Source of the DNA: Gemmatimonadota bacterium
GTDB taxonomy: Bacteria > Gemmatimonadota > Gemmatimonadetes > Gemmatimonadales > Gemmatimonadaceae
NCBI GenBank assembly: GCA_014192065.1
Contig: BJHH01000003.1
Location: forward strand, 47,835 to 111,834
Length of the DNA stretch: 64,000 nucleotides
Direction: 5' to 3'
Positions 16,180 through 25,420 of the stretch are shown piece after piece. The number at the start of each line of letters is the position of its first letter. Position 1 is the stretch's first letter. The position numbers and the translations under genes were made by a program. The notes under the pieces are model-generated. The model searched no databases, had not been told where the DNA came from, and saw only the letters and a program-made list of their open reading frames with translations.

Positions 16180-17578
16180 ACCCGCGCGCGATGCGCGGCA
16201 CGATGCATCACGCGATCGCCGTCCTCCGTACTCCGAGGACGCGGAGATGGCGGTGCTCTCAGCCATGCTGCAGGACGGGGATGCCCTCGTTCGCGCCGTC
16301 GAACTCGTCGACGAGACGATGTTTTACCGCGAAGGACACCGCCGGGTCTTCAAGGCGGCCCTCGCACTCCACCAGAACGGCGCTGTGGTCGACCCGATTA
16401 CGCTCGCCGAAGAGCTGGAGCGGCAGGGTGCATTGCAAGCGGCTGGCGGACAGGAATACATCGGCGTCTTGCTGTATGCCATTCCAACCGCTGCCAACGT
16501 CGAGTACCACGCCAAGATCGTCCGTGAGAAGGCGCTCCGCCGCCGCCTGATCCAGGTGGCGCAGGAATTGGTTGTCGAGGCACACGAGTCACCGGCCGAC
16601 GCCAGCGAGTTGATCGACCTGGCGGAGCACAAAGTGTTCCAAGTGAGCCAGCAGCGTGGTGGGGAAGGCTTTACCCGCATCAAGGAACTGCTCTGGCCGG
16701 CCATGGAGCGCATCGAACAGCTCCGCGAAGGGGGGCCGCTCACCGGCGTGCCGAGCGGATTTGCCGACCTCGACAAGCTGACCCTCGGGTTCCAGCCAGC
16801 CGACTTAGTCATCGTGGCCGCGCGTCCGTCCATGGGCAAGACCGCATTCGTTCTGAACATCGCGCAATACGCCGCGGTCGAAGGCAATATTCCGGTAGCG
16901 ATTTTCTCGTTAGAAATGAGTAAAGAATCTCTGGTGCAACGCATGCTCGCGTCCGAGGGATTCATCGATGCCCAGCGCCTCCGCTCGGGCAAGCTCACGA
17001 GCCAGGATCATTCCAACCTGGCCAAGGCGGCGGCATTGCTTGGTCAGGCGCCAATCTGGATTGACGACACGCCCGGCCTGACACTGCTGGAACTCCGTTC
17101 GCGTGCACGCAGGCTCAAGGCGCAGGCCGATATTCAGATGGTCGTCGTCGACTACTTGCAGCTGCTGGCCGGGCCGCCGGGTGCCGAAAATCGCCAGCAG
17201 GAAATCAGTCAGATATCGCGCTCGCTGAAGATTCTTGCCAAGGAACTGTCTCTCCCCGTCATCGCCCTGTCGCAGCTCTCGCGTGCACCTGAGCAGCGCA
17301 CAGGCGACAACAAGCGGCCGCAGCTTTCCGACCTTCGCGAATCGGGCGCCATCGAACAGGACGCCGACGTCGTGATGTTCATCTACCGGCCGGAGATGTA
17401 CGAGCGGCCGGTAGACGATCAAGGCAATGCGACCAAACTCCCGGACGGTACGCCGATCGAGGGCTACGCCGAGGTTGTCGTCGGCAAACAACGGAACGGC
17501 CCGACGGGGTTCGTGAAACTGACATTCCGGAAGCAGTTCACGCGATTCGAAAACTGGACTTCACGCGCCCCAGCGTAA
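16133..17578 (+). CDS. dnaB: Replicative DNA helicase DnaB
   Basis: Hexameric 5'-3' helicase at the replication fork. The N-terminal DnaB domain spans about residues 30-135 (PPYSEDAEMAVLSAML). The RecA-like C-terminal domain has Walker A PSMGKTAF (K236), Walker B VVVDYLQLL, SQLSRAPEQR and the KQRNGPTG arginine-finger region. It has 481 residues, as usual, and no intein. ATG 16133 lies inside the end of the glycosylase gene, giving a 47-nt overlap; no other start is available before the conserved PYSEDAE segment. Confidence 0.96.
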   Translation: MSSSPVEFSITPQGREPARDARHDASRDRRPPYSEDAEMAVLSAMLQDGDALVRAVELVDETMFYREGHRRVFKAALALHQNGAVVDPITLAEELERQGALQAAGGQEYIGVLLYAIPTAANVEYHAKIVREKALRRRLIQVAQELVVEAHESPADASELIDLAEHKVFQVSQQRGGEGFTRIKELLWPAMERIEQLREGGPLTGVPSGFADLDKLTLGFQPADLVIVAARPSMGKTAFVLNIAQYAAVEGNIPVAIFSLEMSKESLVQRMLASEGFIDAQRLRSGKLTSQDHSNLAKAAALLGQAPIWIDDTPGLTLLELRSRARRLKAQADIQMVVVDYLQLLAGPPGAENRQQEISQISRSLKILAKELSLPVIALSQLSRAPEQRTGDNKRPQLSDLRESGAIEQDADVVMFIYRPEMYERPVDDQGNATKLPDGTPIEGYAEVVVGKQRNGPTGFVKLTFRKQFTRFENWTSRAPA

Positions 17579-17585
17579 CAACGAA

Positions 17586-18983
17586 ATGGGCGCGCGCGCG
17601 CGGACCGTGTATCGCTGTACGGAATGTGGCGCCGAGCACCCGAAGTGGGCCGGCCGCTGCGATGCGTGCAGTGAGTGGAATACTCTCGTTGAAGAAGTCG
17701 CTGCGCCCCGTGCGGTCGCCGGCGCTGCGACGCGCCGGAAGGGCGGAGTTGGATCATTCGGCTCCGGTGGGCGCGTCGTCGAGACTCCACGCGTCGGCGA
17801 TATCTCGGGCTCGGAGTCGCACCGCATCAAGTCCGGTATCACGGAGTTCGATTTCGTGCTCGGTGGCGGGATCGTGCCTGGCTCACTCGTGCTGGTCGGC
17901 GGAGAGCCGGGAATCGGCAAAAGCACGATGCTGCTGCAGGTGGCAGCCGAACTCGAGCAACGCGGCTCGCGCACGCTGTATGTGTCGGGCGAGGAGTCTG
18001 CGCTCCAGGTCAAGCTGCGGGCCGACCGCCTCGGCGCTTCGGCACTGCGCGTGTCGTTGATGGGAGAGACGCTGCTCGAGACAATCCTGGCGACGGCCGA
18101 GAGCAATCCGCCGGCCGTGATGGTGGTGGACTCCATTCAGACCGTATTCACCGGCGACCTCGAGGGCGCCCCGGGAAATGTCGGACAGGTGCGCGAATGC
18201 GCGGCCCGCCTCATGCGCTTCGCCAAGGATCGCGGCGTCGCCGTGCTGCTCGTCGGTCACGTGACCAAGGGAGGCGGCATCGCGGGGCCGAAGACGCTCG
18301 AGCACATCGTCGATACAGTACTGTATTTCGAAGGCGAGAGCTCGCTCGACCACCGTGTGCTGCGCGCCACGAAAAACCGATTCGGCTCGGTGGACGAGAT
18401 CGGTGTGTTCCGCATGACTGAGCGCGGGTTGGTCCCCGTGGAGAATCCCTCTGCGCTTTTCCTCGGCAATCACCAAGGGCACCATGCATCGGGCAGCGCG
18501 ATCACCGCACTGATCGAAGGCACGCGCCCGGTACTGATTGAAGTGCAGGCGCTGGCCGCGAAGGCAGGATTCGGTACGCCCCAGCGAGTGACGACGGGAT
18601 TTGATGCGCGACGTCTGGCGCTGATTCTTGCGGTGCTGGAACGCCGCGCCGGACTGGCGTTTTCCTCGCTCGACGTGTTCCTCAACGTCGTCGGTGGCGC
18701 CAGACTTCAGGAACCCGCTGGAGATCTGGCCGTGGCAGCCGCTCTTGCATCGAGCGTACACGACCGGCCGCTCGATGCACACGCTCTGTTCATCGGTGAA
18801 ATCGGACTCGGCGGCGAAATCCGCCCGGTGTCACAGATCGAGCGACGCCTTGCCGAGGCAGCGAAGATGGGAATGAAACACGCCTACGTGTCGGACCGCG
18901 CGGTCCCGGCCCGTTCTCCCAAGCATCTGAAGGTGGTGGGGCTATCGTCGCTTGCCGACCTGTTCAAGGCGGTCGCGTCATGA
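17586..18983 (+). CDS. radA: DNA repair protein RadA (Sms)
   Basis: Hexameric RecA-like ATPase that drives branch migration during recombination. The 465 residues contain an N-terminal C4 zinc finger (YRCTECGAEHPKWAGRCDAC), Walker A GGEPGIGKSTM (K112), the RadA-specific KNRFGS motif, and a C-terminal Lon-protease-like domain (about 300-465) with DLAVAAALASS and GEIGLGGEIRPV. It starts seven bases after dnaB and its stop overlaps ispD by ATGA, so the four genes around it read as one unit. Confidence 0.96.
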   Translation: MGARARTVYRCTECGAEHPKWAGRCDACSEWNTLVEEVAAPRAVAGAATRRKGGVGSFGSGGRVVETPRVGDISGSESHRIKSGITEFDFVLGGGIVPGSLVLVGGEPGIGKSTMLLQVAAELEQRGSRTLYVSGEESALQVKLRADRLGASALRVSLMGETLLETILATAESNPPAVMVVDSIQTVFTGDLEGAPGNVGQVRECAARLMRFAKDRGVAVLLVGHVTKGGGIAGPKTLEHIVDTVLYFEGESSLDHRVLRATKNRFGSVDEIGVFRMTERGLVPVENPSALFLGNHQGHHASGSAITALIEGTRPVLIEVQALAAKAGFGTPQRVTTGFDARRLALILAVLERRAGLAFSSLDVFLNVVGGARLQEPAGDLAVAAALASSVHDRPLDAHALFIGEIGLGGEIRPVSQIERRLAEAAKMGMKHAYVSDRAVPARSPKHLKVVGLSSLADLFKAVAS

Positions 18984-19690
18984 GTGAGCCCGTGGTGCGT
19001 GACGTGGGCGTAGTGATCGTCGCTGCCGGCGCGAGCACGCGGGCTGGCGGTGTATCCGCTGGCGAACTGAAACAGTTTCGCTGGGTGGCCGGGAAGCCCA
19101 TGCTCCTACATACGCTGCAGGAGTTCCAGGCGCGTGACGACGTGGCGATGGTCGTGTGCGTCCTCCCGCGTCAGGTGGCCGGCGACCCGCCACCCTGGCT
19201 TTTCCAGTGCGACACGGAACGCATGCTCGTGGCGACCGGCGGTGCGGTGCGGGGAGAGTCGGTACGGAACGGACTCGAGGACCTCCCCGAATCGTGTCGG
19301 TATGTGCTGATTCACGATGCCGCGCGTCCGCTGGCGACGTCGGCGATGATCGACCGCGTGGTGATGGAAGTGCGAAGGGGTCGCGGCGCCATCGCGGCGC
19401 TTCCGGTGGTCGACACGTTGAAACGCGTCAACGAATCAGGCCGCATCGAACGGACGGTCGACCGGGCCGGGCTGTGGCGCGCCCAGACACCGCAGGGATT
19501 TCCGCGCGAGATGATTCTCGAGGCGCACGAGCACGCACTCTTGACCGGTGTCGATGCGACCGATGACGCCGCGCTCTGCGAACAGCTCGGGCTCGAGGTG
19601 GTGGTCGTGCGCGGAAGCGAACGCGCGATGAAGGTCACCGAAGAAGCAGATTTTGCCCGCGCCGACCTTTTGTACGGACTCAAGGAATGA
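18980..19690 (+). CDS. ispD: 2-C-methyl-D-erythritol 4-phosphate cytidylyltransferase
   Basis: MEP-pathway enzyme that joins CMP to methylerythritol phosphate. It has 236 residues. The nucleotide-binding N-terminus reads VIVAAGASTRAGG followed by LKQFRWVAGKPML, with the conserved Lys. Also present are IHDAARPL, RAQTPQGFPREMI and TDDAALCEQLGLEV. The pathway partner ispF is nearly 40 kb away at 58.6 kb rather than adjacent. ATGA overlaps on both sides couple it to radA and tsaC. Confidence 0.93.
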   Translation: MSEPVVRDVGVVIVAAGASTRAGGVSAGELKQFRWVAGKPMLLHTLQEFQARDDVAMVVCVLPRQVAGDPPPWLFQCDTERMLVATGGAVRGESVRNGLEDLPESCRYVLIHDAARPLATSAMIDRVVMEVRRGRGAIAALPVVDTLKRVNESGRIERTVDRAGLWRAQTPQGFPREMILEAHEHALLTGVDATDDAALCEQLGLEVVVVRGSERAMKVTEEADFARADLLYGLKE

Positions 19691-20358
19691 GCCCGTCCGC
19701 GCGCGCCGTGCCGTTCTGGTCGCCAGCGGAGGTCGCCGCGGCGATCCCGGCCACGATCGAGCATCTGGCCGCACACCGCATACTCGCGTACCCGACCGAA
19801 ACCGTGTACGGGCTCGGCGGCGGAATCGACCGCGCCTCGGTCGAGGCGCTCCTGGCGATCAAGCAACGCGCCCCAGGCAAGCCGTTCCTTTTACTCATCG
19901 CGGCGAGTCCAATGATCGAACGGCTCGGCTTACGACTGACACACTCCGCCGGGATGCTCGCCGCGCGATTCTGGCCGGGGCCGCTGACTCTCGTGCTGCC
20001 AGGCGGGGAACGCCGGGTGCCCGACCAGTTGCGTGGTCCCGAAGGCGGAGTGGCCGTGCGTTGGACGCCGCACACGGCCATGCAGGCGCTGATCAATGCA
20101 TACGGCGACGCGATCACGTCGACGAGTGCAAACCAGCCGGGCGATGCACCCGCCGCCAACGCCACGCAAATCGTGTCACACTGGGCGGCGCAGGTCGCTG
20201 CTGGTGCGTTGCGCGTTCTCGACGCTGGCACGTTGAAGGCGTCTGCGCCGTCGACGGTCGTGGACTGCACCAGCCGCTATCCCCGAGTGATTCGGCCTGG
20301 TGCAGTGTCGGCCGCCACGTTGCGAGAAGTGGCGCCAGACCTCATCGGAGATCTGTAG
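19687..20358 (+). CDS. tsaC: L-threonylcarbamoyladenylate synthase (Sua5/YciO/YrdC)
   Basis: Makes threonylcarbamoyl-AMP from threonine, bicarbonate and ATP for the t6A37 modification of ANN-decoding tRNAs. The 223 residues are a single YrdC-like domain with AYPTETVYGLGGG, KQRAPGKPFLLLI and a late SANQPGDAP. It lacks the extra C-terminal Sua5 domain, so it is the short TsaC form with a modest N-terminal extension. The following gene is a YwlE-like phosphatase; tsaC (ywlC) and ywlE also lie near each other in Bacillus subtilis. Confidence 0.93.
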   Translation: MSPSARAVPFWSPAEVAAAIPATIEHLAAHRILAYPTETVYGLGGGIDRASVEALLAIKQRAPGKPFLLLIAASPMIERLGLRLTHSAGMLAARFWPGPLTLVLPGGERRVPDQLRGPEGGVAVRWTPHTAMQALINAYGDAITSTSANQPGDAPAANATQIVSHWAAQVAAGALRVLDAGTLKASAPSTVVDCTSRYPRVIRPGAVSAATLREVAPDLIGDL

Positions 20359-20359
20359 C

Positions 20360-20824
20360 GTGCGCGTGCTGTTCGTCTGCACAGGCAATACCTGCCGCAG
20401 CGCGATGGCCGAGGTGATCGCGCGCAACGCGGCGTCACGCAGGCCAGAGCTGGCGATCACCTTTGCGAGTGCCGGCACGAGCGCATGGGACGGAGCACCC
20501 GCGTCGGATGGCGCCCTGCTTGTGGGACTCGAACGCCACTGCGATCTCACCGCGCACCGCGCTCGCTCTCTGTCGCGGGAGATGGTCAGCGAGGCCGACA
20601 TCATTTTCGGCATGGGGCAGCACCACGTGGAACGGGCTGCGGTGCTGGGCGGTGCAGGAAAATCACACCTGCTCGCCGATTTTTCTGCGCGGTCGCCGAG
20701 TGGGCATTCGGTGGCTGATCCGTTCGGCGGCGACCTCGAGCTCTATCGCTCGACGGCCGACGATCTCGAGCGTCTGGTTGAGCTCGTGCTGACACGGCTC
20801 GCCGAAGCAGGCGGAACACGATGA
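20360..20824 (+). CDS. Low-molecular-weight phosphatase, YwlE-like (possible protein-arginine phosphatase)
   Basis: Small phosphatase of 154 residues. The P-loop VCTGNTCRS holds catalytic Cys7 and Arg13, and the general-acid loop is DPFGG near residue 117. Position 11 is Thr: in B. subtilis YwlE the equivalent Thr11 favours phosphoarginine, whereas tyrosine phosphatases of this family usually have Ile (CLGNICRS). Arginine phosphatase activity is therefore plausible, but no McsB-type arginine kinase lies in this window. The start is GTG 20360, one base after the tsaC stop; frames further upstream overlap tsaC and add nothing conserved. Overlaps aroE by four bases. Confidence 0.85.
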   Translation: MRVLFVCTGNTCRSAMAEVIARNAASRRPELAITFASAGTSAWDGAPASDGALLVGLERHCDLTAHRARSLSREMVSEADIIFGMGQHHVERAAVLGGAGKSHLLADFSARSPSGHSVADPFGGDLELYRSTADDLERLVELVLTRLAEAGGTR

Positions 20825-21630
20825 CGCTGAAACTGCCCGGCCGACTCGTGTTGCTCGGCCACCCCGTCGCACACTCGCTTTCACCGCGATTCCAGAATGC
20901 AGCGCTGAAGGCCGCAGGGGTCAATCTCACGTACGAAGCCATTGACGTCGCCTCTGCCGACCTCGCCCGCGTCGCAGGACTATTGCGCGAGGCAGATGCC
21001 GCTGGAAATGTCACGGTTCCGCACAAAGAGGCGTTCGCCGCTTGTTGCGGCCGGCTCAGTCCTGTGGCGCAGCGCGCCGGGGCTGTGAACACCTTTTGGA
21101 CTGACGATGGCGAGTTGGTCGGCGACAACACGGACGTCGGAGGGTTCGATGCCGCAGTGCGGGCAACCGTCGGCGTACCGGAATCGCCCTGTGTCGTGGC
21201 GGTGCTTGGTGCCGGCGGTGCGGCGAGCGGCGTGCTGGCGGCCATCGAGCGGTGGGAGGGTGCGACCGCACGGGTTTGTGCGCGCACGATGACGAGGGCG
21301 GAACAACTTGTTTCGCGGTATCCGCGGTTCGCGCGCGCTGAGTGGAGCGTGGAGGCGGCAGTCGCGTCCGCGGATTTGATCGTGAACGCCACGCCACTCG
21401 GACTGGAGGGCGACGAACTGCCAGTCGACCCTGCGCTACTCGGCGGAGCAGCCCGCGTGTTTGACCTGACGTACCGGCGCGAGGGCACGCCGTGGGTGGT
21501 GGCCTGTCGCGCACGCGGCCTGGCGGCGAGCGACGGCCTCCCGATGCTCATCGAGCAGGGGGCGATCGCGTTTGAACGCTGGATTGGGTTCGAACCGGAT
21601 CGTGAGGTCATGCGCGCGGCGTGCCGGTGA
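20821..21630 (+). CDS. aroE: Shikimate dehydrogenase
   Basis: Reduces 3-dehydroshikimate to shikimate with NADPH in aromatic amino-acid synthesis. It has 269 residues. The substrate domain has LGHPVAHSLSPRFQN, catalytic Lys in NVTVPHKEAF and Asp in GDNTDVGGF. The nucleotide-binding glycine loop is VLGAGGAASGVL. The stop overlaps the start of the comF-like gene. No other shikimate-pathway gene is nearby, so membership in this run reflects packing rather than pathway. Confidence 0.94.
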   Translation: MTLKLPGRLVLLGHPVAHSLSPRFQNAALKAAGVNLTYEAIDVASADLARVAGLLREADAAGNVTVPHKEAFAACCGRLSPVAQRAGAVNTFWTDDGELVGDNTDVGGFDAAVRATVGVPESPCVVAVLGAGGAASGVLAAIERWEGATARVCARTMTRAEQLVSRYPRFARAEWSVEAAVASADLIVNATPLGLEGDELPVDPALLGGAARVFDLTYRREGTPWVVACRARGLAASDGLPMLIEQGAIAFERWIGFEPDREVMRAACR

Positions 21631-22340
21631 CGGCCACGGCGGCGCTCGATCTGCTGTTCCCGCGCGCCTGTGTGGCGTGCGATTCGTCAATGAATGACGG
21701 CGTGATCTGCGGAGTCTGCTGGTCGCAGCTCGCGCTGCTTCCGTCGCCCCGGTGCGAACGGTGCGGGCATCCCGCGCTCGCCCCAACCTGTGCCTATTGC
21801 GCCGCTTTTCCGCCGTGGGTGCGCGCCGTGCGCTCGGTCTGTTGGATTCCAGATACGGTCGGCGGTGCCGCCGTCGCAGCCTTGAAATACGACGGATGGA
21901 CGGCAATCGCTGATGCAATGGCGGTGCGGATGGCGCGAGTCCATTGGCCCGCTGACGTGATCGCCGAACGCACGGCCCTCGTGCCGGTGCCGCTCGCGCG
22001 AACGCGGCGTCGCGAGCGCGGCTACAACCAGGCCGAGTTACTCGCGCACGCGCTTGCACCAAAGCTCGGGTTACCGGTTTGGGATGATGCAGTCTCGCGT
22101 GATCGGCACACCGGCACGCAAACGCGGTTGACTCCATCCGAACGTTCTACGAACGTTCACCAGGCCTTCCGCGTGAGTGACACGGTGCGTGGGCGGCTTG
22201 CTGGAGCGCACCTCATCGTGGTGGACGATGTCCTGACCACTGGATCCACGCTCAACGCGACCGCGGGCGCCCTGTTCGGCGCTGGTGCGCGGATCGTCAG
22301 TTACCTCACATTCGGTCGCGCCCGTTCAGCGACCGATTGA
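21621..22340 (+). CDS. comF: ComF-family phosphoribosyltransferase-like protein
   Basis: Member of the ComF/GntX family; B. subtilis ComF takes part in DNA uptake, and the biochemical role elsewhere is unclear. The N-terminal zinc-binding region has Cys pairs CVAC, CGVC, CERC and CAYC (residues about 17-60). The C-terminal half contains the type I PRTase PRPP loop LIVVDDVLTTGSTL. GTG 21621 gives 239 residues; GTG 21627, which overlaps the aroE stop as GTGA, is equally possible. Last gene of the long packed run before gap. Confidence 0.88.
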   Translation: MPVTATAALDLLFPRACVACDSSMNDGVICGVCWSQLALLPSPRCERCGHPALAPTCAYCAAFPPWVRAVRSVCWIPDTVGGAAVAALKYDGWTAIADAMAVRMARVHWPADVIAERTALVPVPLARTRRRERGYNQAELLAHALAPKLGLPVWDDAVSRDRHTGTQTRLTPSERSTNVHQAFRVSDTVRGRLAGAHLIVVDDVLTTGSTLNATAGALFGAGARIVSYLTFGRARSATD

Positions 22341-22367
22341 CCCTAGCTCTCACCCACGGCATTCACG

Positions 22368-23375
22368 ATGGCACTCAAGGTTGGCATCAACGGGTTTGGC
22401 CGCATCGGCCGGCAGGTCATTCGCGCTGCGAAAGAAGCGAACGCGCCCATCGACTTCGTCGCGGTGAACGACCTCGCCGACACCAAGACGCTCGCGCACC
22501 TGTTCAAGTACGATTCCGTGCATCGGACGTACAAGGGATCCGTGAGCGCCGAACCTGACTCGATCACGATCGATGGCGACCGGATCAGGATTTTCAAGGA
22601 GAAGGATCCGGCGGCGCTGCCGTGGAAGGCGCTGGGCGTGGACATTGTGCTTGAATCCACCGGCAGGTTCACCAACGCCGCCGACGCGCGCAAGCACATC
22701 GATGCTGGTGCGAAAAAGGTGATCATCTCCGCGCCCGCCAAGGGCGAGGATCTGACCGTCGTACTTGGAGTCAACGACGCCAAGTACGACCCGCAGACGC
22801 ACCATATCATCTCGAACGCATCGTGCACGACCAACTGCCTCGTGCCGATGGTCAAAGTGATCCGCGACGCGTTCGGCTTCAAACACGCTTCGATGGTGAC
22901 GATCCACAGCTATACCAACGACCAGAACGTCCTCGACCTGCCGCATCAGGACCTTCGTCGCGCGCGCGCAGCGGCCGTCTCCATAATCCCGACGACCACA
23001 GGCGCCGCGAAGGCGACGGCGCTGGTGATTCCGGAAGTAAAGGGCAAGATCGACGGCATCGCTATCCGGGTGCCAACGCCGGACGTCTCGCTGACTGAGC
23101 TCACCGTCGAGGTTGAGAGAACGACCACGATCGCTGACGTGAATGCGGCGTTCAGGGCCGCCGCCGATGGCCCGTTGAAGGGCATCCTGTTCTTCGCGAC
23201 GGAAGAGCTGGTGTCAAGCGATTACATCGGCAACCCGCATTCGTGCATCCTGGATTCCCTCTGCACGAACGTCATTGACGGCACGATGGTGAAGGTCTCG
23301 GGCTGGTACGACAACGAGTGGGGTTACGCCTGCCGCTGCGTCGACCTCCTGCAGCTCCTTGGCAAGTCGCTCTAG
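22368..23375 (+). CDS. gap: Glyceraldehyde-3-phosphate dehydrogenase
   Basis: Glycolytic/gluconeogenic enzyme. It has 335 residues. The Rossmann start NGFGRIGRQ, Asp in AVNDLAD (favouring NAD), catalytic Cys153 in [10 protein letters not shown], and [14 protein letters not shown] with [10 protein letters not shown] at the C-terminus are all intact. ATG 22368 follows comF by 27 nt; the leader is pyrimidine-rich and has no Shine-Dalgarno sequence. First gene of gap-pgk-tpiA-secG. Confidence 0.97.
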   Translation: MALKVGINGFGRIGRQVIRAAKEANAPIDFVAVNDLADTKTLAHLFKYDSVHRTYKGSVSAEPDSITIDGDRIRIFKEKDPAALPWKALGVDIVLESTGRFTNAADARKHIDAGAKKVIISAPAKGEDLTVVLGVNDAKYDPQTHHIISNASCTTNCLVPMVKVIRDAFGFKHASMVTIHSYTNDQNVLDLPHQDLRRARAAAVSIIPTTTGAAKATALVIPEVKGKIDGIAIRVPTPDVSLTELTVEVERTTTIADVNAAFRAAADGPLKGILFFATEELVSSDYIGNPHSCILDSLCTNVIDGTMVKVSGWYDNEWGYACRCVDLLQLLGKSL

Positions 23376-23385
23376 GCCCGCCTTG

Positions 23386-24588
23386 ATGCAACGCAAGACG
23401 GTCCGCGACCTTACGGCCGCAGAGATTCGTGGCAGGCGGGCCTTGGTGCGCGTGGACTTCAATGTTCCGCTCGACGGGGTCGCGATTACGGACGACAGGC
23501 GCATCCGCGCGGCAGCGCCGACGATTGCCTACCTGAGGGATCGCGGTGCGCGCGTCGTACTGCTCTCGCATCTCGGCCGTCCGAAAGCCAAGGTTGAGCC
23601 GAAGTACTCGCTTCATCCTCTCGTCGCGGCTGCCTCGGCTGCGCTCGGCACCACCGTGCAATGGTGCGGAGAAACGGTCGGCTCGGCGGCCGTCGCGGCG
23701 ACGCGCGCCCTTGGTGATGGCGAGGTGCTGTTGTTGGAGAACACTCGCTTTCTCGCGGGCGAGGAGACGAACGCCGCCGCGCTTTCGCAAGCACTCGGCG
23801 ACCTCGGTGACTTCTACGTCAACGATGCCTTTGGCACCGCGCACCGGGCGCACGCGTCCACATCCGGCGTCGCGTCGCTCCTGAGGCCCGCAGTCGCCGG
23901 CCTGCTTATGGAGCGGGAGCTTGAATACCTCGGTCGGGTGCTCGAGAAGCCGGCCCGCCCGTTCATCGCGATACTCGGCGGCAGCAAGATCTCTGGAAAG
24001 ATCGATGTGATTGAGGCGCTGCTGCCAAAGGTGGACGGGCTGCTCATCGGCGGGGCGATGGCCTGCACCTTCTACAAAGCGATGGGGTTCGAGACGGGCG
24101 GTTCACTCATCGAGCCCGATCGCGTGGAGCTCGCGGCGGAGTTGATTGCGCGGGCGGGCTTCCGGCTGACGCTTCCGCACGACGCCATGGTGTCGAGGGC
24201 CATTGAGGCAGCCAAGTCGGCGCACGCGGTGAAGCGCGACGCCATTCCGCCGACGGAAGCGATGTACGACATCGGCCCGGACAGCTGCGCGTCGTACACA
24301 CGAGCCATCGGTACAGCAAAGACCATTGTCTGGAACGGTCCGATGGGGGTGTTCGAAAAGCCTCCGTTCAATGCGGGCACGCTTGCCGTCGCGCGCGCCA
24401 TGGCGGACGCCACAGCGGCCGGCGCCACGACGATTGTCGGTGGCGGCGACTCCGCGGCGGCGGTGGAGCAGGCGGGGCTGGCCTCCAGCATGAGCCACGT
24501 CTCCACCGGCGGCGGCGCATCGTTGGAGTTCCTGGAGGGCAAGGCGCTTCCGGGTGTAGAATGCCTTGATCTCAAGGGGACCCATTGA
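23386..24588 (+). CDS. pgk: Phosphoglycerate kinase
   Basis: Transfers phosphate between 1,3-bisphosphoglycerate and ADP. It has 400 residues. Landmarks in order are VRVDFNVPLDG, LLSHLGRPK, VNDAFGTAHRAHAST, ILGGSKISGKI, and the C-terminal GGGDSAAAVEQAG nucleotide site. ATG 23386 is ten bases after the gap stop; an in-frame upstream TTG at 23359 would overlap gap and adds no conserved sequence. The stop overlaps the TTG start of tpiA. Confidence 0.97.
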   Translation: MQRKTVRDLTAAEIRGRRALVRVDFNVPLDGVAITDDRRIRAAAPTIAYLRDRGARVVLLSHLGRPKAKVEPKYSLHPLVAAASAALGTTVQWCGETVGSAAVAATRALGDGEVLLLENTRFLAGEETNAAALSQALGDLGDFYVNDAFGTAHRAHASTSGVASLLRPAVAGLLMERELEYLGRVLEKPARPFIAILGGSKISGKIDVIEALLPKVDGLLIGGAMACTFYKAMGFETGGSLIEPDRVELAAELIARAGFRLTLPHDAMVSRAIEAAKSAHAVKRDAIPPTEAMYDIGPDSCASYTRAIGTAKTIVWNGPMGVFEKPPFNAGTLAVARAMADATAAGATTIVGGGDSAAAVEQAGLASSMSHVSTGGGASLEFLEGKALPGVECLDLKGTH

Positions 24589-25370
24589 AGCACCCGATTT
24601 TTGCGGCGAACTGGAAGCTGAACCATGGACCGGCTGATGCCGATGCCTTTCTGCGCCAGTTCCTCGCCTACTATCCGCGCACGCAGGATCGGACCGTCAT
24701 CTTCTTTCCGCCGGCGCTGACCCTCCACGCTGTACATCTGGCACTCAAGGACCGAACGGACATTAAGGTCGGGGTGCAGAACATTCACTCGGAAGACTAC
24801 GGCGCGTTCACTGGCGAGAACTCCGCGGCCATCGCGCGCGGGGCAGGCGCCAAGTACGCGCTGATCGGCCATTCGGAGCGACGCCATATCTTTGGCGAGT
24901 CGGACGAACAGGCTGGAAAGAAGCTCGCCGCCGCGGTCCGGGCTGGGCTGACACCGGTGCTCTGTGTGGGCGAGACGCTCGCACAGCGTGAGGCGGGCGA
25001 CACGGTGACTGTCGTCATCCGACAGCTCCGGGCGGGGCTGTCAACTGCCGAGCCGGCGCAGGTCGCGGGGTTTATCGTCGCCTACGAGCCGGTATGGGCT
25101 ATTGGCACTGGCAAGACGGCAACGCCAAGTGACGCAACGACGGTTCACCTCGCGATTCGTGAAGAGCTCCGTACGCTGGCCGGTGAGCGCGCTGAGGCCG
25201 TGCCTATTCTTTATGGTGGCAGCGTCAACTGCGGCAATGCCGAGAGCCTTTTGGCGGCTCCGGAGGTCAACGGGCTGCTGGTTGGCGGCGCCAGTCTTGA
25301 CGCGGATAGCTGGTCCGGGATCGTGCGGACCTGGGCAACTATGGCGTCGCCACTTGAGCGACGCCGATAA
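24585..25370 (+). CDS. tpiA: Triosephosphate isomerase
   Basis: Interconverts dihydroxyacetone phosphate and glyceraldehyde-3-phosphate. It has 261 residues. Catalytic Lys11 (AANWKLN), His96 (IGHSERR) and Glu168 (AYEPVWAIGTGKTATP) are present, and the phosphate loop LYGGSVN follows. The start is TTG 24585, overlapping the pgk stop as TTGA; no ATG or GTG lies before the conserved AANWK. The coupled gap-pgk-tpiA order is a common glycolytic operon. Confidence 0.96.
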   Translation: MKHPIFAANWKLNHGPADADAFLRQFLAYYPRTQDRTVIFFPPALTLHAVHLALKDRTDIKVGVQNIHSEDYGAFTGENSAAIARGAGAKYALIGHSERRHIFGESDEQAGKKLAAAVRAGLTPVLCVGETLAQREAGDTVTVVIRQLRAGLSTAEPAQVAGFIVAYEPVWAIGTGKTATPSDATTVHLAIREELRTLAGERAEAVPILYGGSVNCGNAESLLAAPEVNGLLVGGASLDADSWSGIVRTWATMASPLERRR

Positions 25371-25420
25371 GTCGGCTATTCTTAGAGGCTTACCTCACTT
25401 CGGCAAAGTCAGGACTCCTG

